Assembly (NCBI GenBank): GCA_903896915.1
Contig: CAITZN010000271.1
Span: forward strand, 1 to 8,486
Direction of reading: 5' to 3'
Length of the DNA stretch: 8,486 nt
Source: an uncultured bacterium
Lineage (GTDB): Bacteria > Desulfobacterota > Desulfobulbia > Desulfobulbales > Desulfobulbaceae
A program made the translations under genes and the position numbers. Under the pieces are notes generated by a model that was not told the DNA's origin, ran no database searches, and saw only the letters and a program-made list of their open reading frames with translations. Of this stretch, positions 1 to 5,167 are shown piece after piece; within the stretch, counting starts at the first letter, position 1, and each line of letters starts with the position of its first letter.

Positions 1-786
1 AACAAAAACCTCGTATACACAATGACTCCAGCGGGTGGAGGATCGATTCAGCACTACGACATGCCCATCAAGTACGAGTGCTACAAGTCCGGGCTTGCGA
101 AGCAGGACCTCGAGTTCACCATCAGAATCCCGGTCAAAGTCTACAGTGGCCAGGATGCCCACGCCCTTTGGGTAAACAAGGGCTATGCGTCCAGCGCCTT
201 CTATAAGACCGCGTGGGGCGATTTGCCGGGTGTGTCTGGGGCCACTTTCACCGACGAGGTCCGGAGGAAGTGGTCCGCAAAAGCCAACAAGTGCTGGGGC
301 AAAGCCGGGGTCATCTGGACCAAGCCAAGCGGTGAAATTCTGAAGTATCGACTGAGGTTCGAGTTTGTCGTCGTCGACGATGCCGCCGATGCGGCCGCAG
401 AGGTTGCCTGTGTTACCACCAGCGGCCAGGCGGTAGGGGCCAACCCGTCGGGAACCATCGATGCCGTTCGCTGGGGCGTCAACGATATTGACCCGGATAC
501 GTTAGGACCGATTTGCCACGAGGTCGGACACCTGATCGGCAACCCCGACGAGTACGGGACGATCGTATACGACGGGCAGACCCGCGTCTGGGGCGATGGA
601 TATCAAACCGGTATGGGAATTATGAACAACCCCGATAACCCGCCTCTGATTCGCAACTACAAGCCGCTGGCACTCGAGCTTGCAAGAGGCTTCAGCATTC
701 CGCTTGCTGAGGCGGAAATAGTGCAGGACCTTGCAACGATCTCCTCCAGTGCCAGACACCGGCTCAATGCGCATATTTGGATCTAA
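1..786 (+). CDS. Putative zinc metallopeptidase (metzincin-like), probable T6SS effector; 5' partial
   Basis: The reading frame is open to the left edge. The first ATG in the window (22) has no Shine-Dalgarno, so the true start is probably upstream; residues below are counted from that ATG. The zinc-binding motif HEVGHLIGNPDEY lies at residues 166-178: H166 and H170 would bind zinc, E167 is the catalytic base, and D176 takes the third-ligand place, giving an HExxHxxGxxD pattern as in snapalysin-type metzincins. A following GIMNNP stretch (199-204) could be the Met-turn. No signal peptide or membrane segment is visible. The N-terminal half (about 30-150) is mixed alpha/beta with Trp-rich stretches and is not recognised. 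Context with a sheath gene, VgrG and DUF4123 downstream suggests a secreted toxin that cleaves proteins, but the substrate is unknown. A 47-codon ORF overlaps the last 20 bp. The peptidase call is firm at motif level; the effector role is inferred. Confidence 0.75.
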   Translation, partial: NKNLVYTMTPAGGGSIQHYDMPIKYECYKSGLAKQDLEFTIRIPVKVYSGQDAHALWVNKGYASSAFYKTAWGDLPGVSGATFTDEVRRKWSAKANKCWGKAGVIWTKPSGEILKYRLRFEFVVVDDAADAAAEVACVTTSGQAVGANPSGTIDAVRWGVNDIDPDTLGPICHEVGHLIGNPDEYGTIVYDGQTRVWGDGYQTGMGIMNNPDNPPLIRNYKPLALELARGFSIPLAEAEIVQDLATISSSARHRLNAHIWI

Positions 787-910
787 AGTGTACATCACCA
801 AACTGATTCCAAACCAAGATACAAGCATGTTACGTGTCGAAAATGAAGCGCATAAATCCTACTGGGTGAATCAAAAGACACATGGAGTTTCGGAAATTTC
901 AGGAAAATGA
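767..910 (+). CDS. Small 47-aa ORF overlapping the metallopeptidase end
   Basis: An ATG at 767, in the +1 frame relative to the metallopeptidase, opens a 47-codon frame ending with TGA at 908-910. The product begins MRIFGSKVYITKL and ends VSEISGK; it is polar, with no signal peptide or membrane segment. The frame is stop-free back to 722. There is no clear Shine-Dalgarno, so expression would depend on coupling to the upstream gene through the 20-bp overlap. It fills most of the gap to the TPR-methyltransferase gene. Two readings are possible: a short independent gene (an immunity protein would normally sit here, but 47 aa is very short), or the real C-terminus of the metallopeptidase separated by a frameshift. 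Sequence alone cannot decide. The family is not recognised. Confidence 0.35.
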   Translation: MRIFGSKVYITKLIPNQDTSMLRVENEAHKSYWVNQKTHGVSEISGK

Positions 911-957
911 AAACTCGACAAGGGCTAATAGTCGGCTAAACAAGAAAGTGAGTCTGG

Positions 958-2274
958 ATGAACAATAACGTAACACTGAGTGTTGAGGAAGCCTTGCATT
1001 TGGCCATGCAACTGCACAGAAGCGGTTCCCTGGCCGAGGCTGAGATGCTTTATTGCCGGGGGCTGAAGGCCGCCCCGGACAATCTCAACGCCCTTCATTT
1101 CCATGGGGTGCTCTGTTACCAGCAGAAACGATTTACCGAGGCGTTGGAGCGGATCAAACGGATTGTCGAGCTTGATCCGCTGAACGCTGATGCCTTTAAT
1201 AACCTGGGCAATGTACAGGAGGGGCTTGGCGACCCTGCGGCAGCGGAGGAATGCTACCGGCATGCGATTACCCTGCGTCCCGAGCACGGGCCGTCCCATA
1301 ACAACCTGGGGGTGATCCTGATGGCCCGAGGCGAGGTGCCTGAGGCCTTGGTCGCTTATCGCCACGCTGTTGAGTTACATCCTGAGTCCGGTGAGTTTCT
1401 CTGCAACCTGGGCAACGGTTTGCGCCGTTCAGGGGATATCGACGGTGCTATAGACGCCTATCGGAAGGCCGTTGTTGCCAAACCGGGCTATGTCACTGCG
1501 CGGCAGGGACTGGCCAGGGCCTTCATGGTTGCTGGCCGTCAGGAGGAGGCGGTTGCCGTGTTTGACGAATGGCTGTGCGAAGATCCAGGGAATCCGGTGA
1601 TCTCCTACCTGCGGAGCGCCTGTCGCGGAGCAGACGCTCCGTCCCGTGCACCGGACGCCTATGTCCAGGAAGTATTTGACGATATGGCAGACCGTTTCGA
1701 ATCGCATCTTGCGAAACTCGATTACCGTGCCCCGGCCTTGCTCGGTGAGGCCCTTGCAAACATGCTCTCTTCTCCGACCGGGACGCTTGATATCCTGGAC
1801 GCTGGCTGCGGCACCGGTCTGTGCGCACCGCTCTTGAAACCATATGCGAAGTGTTTGATTGGGGTTGATCTGTCAGCCCGCATGCTGGTACTGGCCGAAG
1901 CAAGGAAAGAGTACGACGAGCTCATTCAGGCCGAACTGGCTGCTTTTGTCGGCAGCCGGGACGAGGCTTTTGATTGCATCGTCTCGGCTGATACCTTGTG
2001 CTATTTCGGCGAACTGGCGCCGGTGTTCCGGTCTGCCGCCAAGGCATTACGGACCGGTGGCCTGCTTGCTTTCACTCTTGAGGATGCTGGCAAGGAGGAT
2101 GGTGTTCACCTCAATCAGCATGGCCGTTATTCCCATGGGCGGTCGTATGTTGAGGACGCCCTAAGTGCGGCCGGCCTGCAGCTTCGGTTGATTTCTCCGG
2201 TGGTTTCGCGGCAAGAGGCTGGGCAACCGGTGGCTGGGCATCTGGTGGTTGCAGTGAAGCAGGGAACAGCATAA
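958..2274 (+). CDS. TPR-repeat SAM-dependent methyltransferase
   Basis: This 438-aa protein has two parts. Residues about 8-212 form roughly six tandem TPR units with the usual small/large residue pattern (for example NADAFNNLGNVQEGLGD at 76-92 and GPSHNNLGVILMARGE at 111-126). Residues about 235-435 form a class I methyltransferase: motif I DAGCGTG at 281-287, an acidic residue binding the SAM ribose at D304 (GVD), the post-II/motif IV stretch IVSADTLCYF at 341-350, and LRTGGLLAFTLE at 365-376. The linker VQEVFDDMADRFESHL (236-251) is typical of the COG4976 TPR-methyltransferases. TPRs would bind a protein partner and the catalytic part would methylate a protein or small molecule; the substrate is unknown. 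It starts at ATG 958, preceded only by a weak purine stretch. The 49-bp gap to the sheath gene suggests one transcript. Family assignment is strong; a link to T6SS function is inferred from position only. Confidence 0.88.
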   Translation: MNNNVTLSVEEALHLAMQLHRSGSLAEAEMLYCRGLKAAPDNLNALHFHGVLCYQQKRFTEALERIKRIVELDPLNADAFNNLGNVQEGLGDPAAAEECYRHAITLRPEHGPSHNNLGVILMARGEVPEALVAYRHAVELHPESGEFLCNLGNGLRRSGDIDGAIDAYRKAVVAKPGYVTARQGLARAFMVAGRQEEAVAVFDEWLCEDPGNPVISYLRSACRGADAPSRAPDAYVQEVFDDMADRFESHLAKLDYRAPALLGEALANMLSSPTGTLDILDAGCGTGLCAPLLKPYAKCLIGVDLSARMLVLAEARKEYDELIQAELAAFVGSRDEAFDCIVSADTLCYFGELAPVFRSAAKALRTGGLLAFTLEDAGKEDGVHLNQHGRYSHGRSYVEDALSAAGLQLRLISPVVSRQEAGQPVAGHLVVAVKQGTA

Positions 2275-2311
2275 CATCCGGTCGGGGATGCTGACTGGAG
2301 TGGGGAAAAAT

Positions 2312-2317
2312 AAGGGG
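2312..2317 (+). promoter_or_regulatory. Ribosome binding site fixing the start of the sheath fusion gene
   Basis: AAGGGG lies 6 nt before the ATG at 2324. The in-frame ATG at 2288 has no comparable site, and the 12 extra residues it would add (MLTGVGKNKGKN) do not resemble a TssB N-terminus. The ATG at 2324, giving MPKPISFGEIGF, is therefore preferred. Confidence 0.65.
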
Positions 2318-2323
2318 AAAAAT

Positions 2324-3868
2324 ATGCCAAAGCCAATCTCATTTGGGGAAATCGGTTTCAATCTTGTTTCCTCCATGGAAGACGTCCCAAAGAGCCAGGA
2401 ACAGACCGGCGTTTTTCGGATTGCCGTTCTTGGTGATTTCAGTGGTCGGGGTAATCGCGGCCTGGTGCGGACTGGCCGGGAACTCGCCGCGTTCCGACCT
2501 GTTTTTGTAGATCGTGATTGTTTTGACACCGTAATGGCCAGACTTGGGGTGGAGATTCAGATCGCCGTGCTTGGCGACGAGGCACCACCCGTCCGGATAT
2601 CCTTTGCTGAATTGGACGATTTTCACCCGGATCGGCTCTATAGAGACCTTGAAGTGTTCCAGGCTATGCGGGAGAGCCGTAAGATTCTGCTGGATCCAGC
2701 ATCTTTTGCGGGCATGGACCCGGATCCTGTGTTGACTGGGCCGTCGTCGCAGGCCGTTTCAGTAACATCAGATGATGTGGCCAGAGCGGTGTTGGACGAA
2801 AAGGAAGGGTCCGGTTTGCTTGACCAGATCATAGCGCAGGAGGTCTCCTCGGCAGACGGTGGTCAGCCGACTTCCGAGTGGGATTTCTTTTTGCGTCAAT
2901 TGGTCAGACCCTATCTGGTGCCTGAGGCCCATCCGGAGCAGGAGGAAATGATAAAGTCGATGGATGCCGCCACCGAGGAATTGATGCGGCGCATTCTTCA
3001 TCATCCGGATTTTCAGGCCATGGAAGCGGCTTGGCAGGGACTGTGGTTTTTGATCTCGCGCTTGGAAACTGATGACGCCCTTAAGGTCTATCTCCTCGAT
3101 ATTCCTCGACAGGAGTTGGCCGCCGATCTCATGGCCAGTGACGATCTTCAGGCTTCGGGCCTCTATCGGCTGCTGGTAGAGCAGAGTGTGCAAACCTTCG
3201 GTGGTGACTCGTGGTCTCTGCTGACCGGGTTGTACAGCTTTGGGGTGGCGGTCGATGATGTCGAGATTATGGGCCGGATGGCGAACATTGCCCGGGTTGC
3301 CGGTGCTCCCTTTGTGGCGGCAGCCAACGATGCACTTCTGGGTTGTAGGTCGCTGGCCGCCACCCCGGATCCGGATGACTGGCAGCCATTGTCTGAGGGA
3401 GAGCAGGCTGCATGGGCTACCCTTCGGTCCCTGCCGGCGGCCAGCTTCCTTGGTTTAGGGCTCCCCCGTTTTCTCATGCGCCTGCCTTACGGGGAAAAGA
3501 CCGAACCCATCGACAGCTTTTCCTTCGAGGAAATGGCTGAGCAACCGCAGCATGAACATTATCTCTGGGGAAACCCGGCCCTGGCCGTAGCCCTGGTTAT
3601 GGGCGCATCATTTAGCCGTAACGGCTGGCAGCTCTTTGACGAACCTGTTTCCTCCATCGACGGGCTTCCCCTCCATGTGTTCCGTCATGAGGGTGAGGCA
3701 ACTACGCTACCCTGCGCCGAGGCGCTGCTCACCGAACGGGCCGTGGACGCTATCCTGGACCAGGGCATCATGGCGCTTCTCTCGTTCCGGAACCAGGACA
3801 CGATTCGATTGGCGAGATTCCAGTCTGTTGCCGACCCGTTGACGCGTCTCTCCGGTCCCTGGAGGTGA
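2324..3868 (+). CDS. tssBC: T6SS contractile sheath protein, TssB-TssC (VipA-VipB) fusion
   Basis: This 514-aa protein carries both sheath subunits in one chain. Residues about 25-135 match TssB/VipA: RIAVLGDFSGR (32-42), DRDCFDTVM (63-71), and FAELDDFHPDRL (94-105). Residues about 150-505 match TssC/VipB: GLLDQII (164-170), the helix normally seen near the TssC N-terminus; LHHPDFQAMEAAWQGLWFL (225-243); GLPRFLMRLPYG (379-390); YLWGNPALA (413-421); PLHVF (449-453). In the cell, TssB/TssC heterodimers polymerise into the cytosolic sheath whose contraction fires the Hcp-VgrG needle and which ClpV disassembles. Canonical TssC continues for about 100 further residues (VipB_2 region, handshake strands); here the chain stops soon after the equivalent of the VipB_1 region, at LTRLSGPWR. 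The stop overlaps a strong Shine-Dalgarno for the next ORF. It could be a sheath-like accessory paralogue rather than the main sheath. Family assignment is very strong; the function of the fused, short form is unknown. Confidence 0.92.
   Translation: MPKPISFGEIGFNLVSSMEDVPKSQEQTGVFRIAVLGDFSGRGNRGLVRTGRELAAFRPVFVDRDCFDTVMARLGVEIQIAVLGDEAPPVRISFAELDDFHPDRLYRDLEVFQAMRESRKILLDPASFAGMDPDPVLTGPSSQAVSVTSDDVARAVLDEKEGSGLLDQIIAQEVSSADGGQPTSEWDFFLRQLVRPYLVPEAHPEQEEMIKSMDAATEELMRRILHHPDFQAMEAAWQGLWFLISRLETDDALKVYLLDIPRQELAADLMASDDLQASGLYRLLVEQSVQTFGGDSWSLLTGLYSFGVAVDDVEIMGRMANIARVAGAPFVAAANDALLGCRSLAATPDPDDWQPLSEGEQAAWATLRSLPAASFLGLGLPRFLMRLPYGEKTEPIDSFSFEEMAEQPQHEHYLWGNPALAVALVMGASFSRNGWQLFDEPVSSIDGLPLHVFRHEGEATTLPCAEALLTERAVDAILDQGIMALLSFRNQDTIRLARFQSVADPLTRLSGPWR
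3861..3868 (+). promoter_or_regulatory. Strong Shine-Dalgarno overlapping the sheath gene stop codon
   Basis: GGAGGTGA includes the sheath gene TGA stop (3866-3868) and is followed by ATG at 3871, five bases after GGAGG. This is near-perfect complementarity to the 16S anti-Shine-Dalgarno and a textbook coupling arrangement. It shows that a gene is, or once was, translated directly downstream. Confidence 0.65.
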
Positions 3869-3870
3869 AA

Positions 3871-3984
3871 ATGGCTGGCCAGGCTCCACTTAATCGGCAT
3901 GCTGAAGTATATTTAGGGCGTGCTGTTTTTGTATGGGTAATAACGACTGAAATATGGGTTGCTGCAGCCGTAGATATTCTCTAA
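3871..3984 (+). CDS. 37-aa ORF coupled to the sheath gene, possible truncated gene remnant
   Basis: ATG 3871 sits behind the best Shine-Dalgarno in the window and runs 37 codons to TAA at 3982-3984. The product starts MAGQAPLNRHAEVYLGR and then becomes hydrophobic (AVFVWVITTEIWVAAAVDI). The first residues look like an ordinary cytosolic protein start, while the rest does not resemble a known T6SS protein. Base composition turns AT-rich within the ORF. The simplest reading is that the operon's next gene was cut off here when the following effector segment arrived or by deletion. A genuine small membrane-associated peptide is the alternative. No family is recognised. Confidence 0.4.
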   Translation: MAGQAPLNRHAEVYLGRAVFVWVITTEIWVAAAVDIL

Positions 3985-4074
3985 ATTTTTTGGTGGGCGA
4001 AGCTTTCGGGATAGAGGTTTGTCCCTTCCGGGAAGTTTTACAAGCATATTTCCTATCACGTATCACTTGAAGCT

Positions 4075-4941
4075 ATGACACCAAAGCGCGCAGAGGCGAA
4101 AGAGTGGCTGGAGAAGAACTTTCCTTGCGATATTGGGGAGAAGAGATCCGATCTTTTAAAGGATGGGTTTGCAGAATTCGCCAATCAGCCACACTCCTAT
4201 TATATAACACAATGGAAAGCGGGCTCTAGGGAGACTTCCTGTAAAGATTTCACGATAAGATATTGCCAATTGATGGGGATGGACAGCCAACTCGGAGCTT
4301 GGAAAGCGAAGGACTGTTTAAAGAGACTGAATAGGTCGTACGCCTGGGTGGATTCCCGACCTGACAACGTTCCGGAAGTCGGTGACATTTGTTTCTGGAA
4401 GGGTATGCATGTGGGCATCTCATGGGGCGCTGTTATTGGCCCACCAACGGATCAGCAGTGGAGTACCCTGGACGTGCCGTTCTGGTATACGGTAGAAGGG
4501 GGGCAAGATCGAATCGTTCGGGGAAAAGATGGAACATTTATCGAAAGCCAGTCCTTCGCATGGATCAAATGGAAGAAATATCCCTTTACTCCACCACCGT
4601 TCACTGGTCTTTCGAATCCTCGATATACCTCCGGCATGTTGGCTGGGTGGGTCAGTATTGATCGTTATTTCTATGGTGAAGATGCCAGTCAATATCCCGA
4701 TCCGGAAAAATTCGCGTCCCAACAGGCCGCCAATGACGATCCAGCTCACAGTTTGTGGCGCAGCCAGGATGGCCAAAGGGTCCATCCGGACTCCCCTGAC
4801 GGAGCCGGTGGACCGGGATATTTCTGCTCCGCCGGACCTCTGTCTGCCGACCCGTTTAAGCATGGCCTGGCACACCCATTGGCACCGGACGGGCGATACA
4901 CCGATCCGCTGAAGACTGGGAAAGGGGATAAGGCTGGCTGA
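4075..4941 (+). CDS. Putative CHAP/NlpC-P60-like cysteine peptidase (amidase), candidate T6SS effector
   Basis: This is a 288-aa protein. ETSCKDFTIRY places a cysteine (C56) at the start of a helix, and VGDICFWKGMHVGISWG (102-118) places a histidine (H112) on a strand after a GD-hydrophobic turn. This Cys-helix / GDI..HVGI layout is that of CHAP and NlpC/P60 papain-like hydrolases, which cut peptidoglycan peptide or amide bonds; T6SS amidase effectors use the same fold. A third catalytic residue cannot be assigned. Residues about 222-288 are rich in Gly, Pro and Asp and probably disordered. There is no signal peptide, as expected for cargo delivered by a spike. The gene begins at ATG 4075 with a poor Shine-Dalgarno (a TAG lies upstream at 4012-4014 and no other ATG follows it). 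It is AT-richer than its neighbours (26 G/C of 60 at 4141-4200 against 38 of 60 at 3361-3420), suggesting transfer. It lies directly upstream of vgrG. No immunity gene is visible beside it. The fold call is moderate. Confidence 0.6.
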   Translation: MTPKRAEAKEWLEKNFPCDIGEKRSDLLKDGFAEFANQPHSYYITQWKAGSRETSCKDFTIRYCQLMGMDSQLGAWKAKDCLKRLNRSYAWVDSRPDNVPEVGDICFWKGMHVGISWGAVIGPPTDQQWSTLDVPFWYTVEGGQDRIVRGKDGTFIESQSFAWIKWKKYPFTPPPFTGLSNPRYTSGMLAGWVSIDRYFYGEDASQYPDPEKFASQQAANDDPAHSLWRSQDGQRVHPDSPDGAGGPGYFCSAGPLSADPFKHGLAHPLAPDGRYTDPLKTGKGDKAG

Positions 4942-5153
4942 CGTCTCAATTTCAGCGTGTTAAAGAGTAGTCGTCTGTCAAGACCGTTACCCATAAAATA
5001 TCCTGGGATTGCCAAGGTCGTCGCTAAGGTAAAGAAGTTGTTTGTATAGCGAATAGTATGCATCAATAAGCTGTCATGTATGAATGATTTTGCTGTAAAT
5101 TATCTGTAATAATATCCCCCACTCTTGTGGGTCACATAACCTTTCTTTCATCT

Positions 5154-5159
5154 AAAGGA
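5154..5159 (+). promoter_or_regulatory. Ribosome binding site deciding the vgrG start
   Basis: AAAGGA lies 8 nt upstream of ATG 5168. The earlier in-frame ATG (5159-5161) overlaps this site and would have none of its own, so the protein most likely starts MTYTQENRLIRI at 5168. Confidence 0.6.
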
Positions 5160-5167
5160 TGACCGCC

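Noticed and set aside
915..942. Promoter-like TCGACA ... TAAACA before the TPR-methyltransferase
   Set aside because: The -10 match is poor and the predicted transcript start would leave almost no leader before ATG 958.
2288..2323. Upstream start (ATG 2288) for the sheath fusion gene
   Set aside because: It has no Shine-Dalgarno, whereas AAGGGG lies at good spacing before ATG 2324, and the added residues are not TssB-like.
2768..3193. 141-codon - strand frame opposite the sheath gene
   Set aside because: It lies wholly within well-conserved TssC coding sequence on the other strand; treated as a shadow frame.
4022..4039. Hairpin TCCC-TTCC-GGGA followed by TTTT, as a terminator before the hydrolase gene
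   Set aside because: A 4-bp stem and four T are too weak to call.
4420..4875. 151-codon - strand frame opposite the hydrolase-like gene (possible immunity gene?)
   Set aside because: It fully overlaps the Cys/His-bearing gene on the opposite strand and has no recognised motif, so it was not accepted as a hidden immunity gene.
5118..5131. Hairpin CCCAC-TCTT-GTGGG in the vgrG leader
   Set aside because: A 5-bp stem with no T run and no conserved riboswitch features; chance cannot be excluded.
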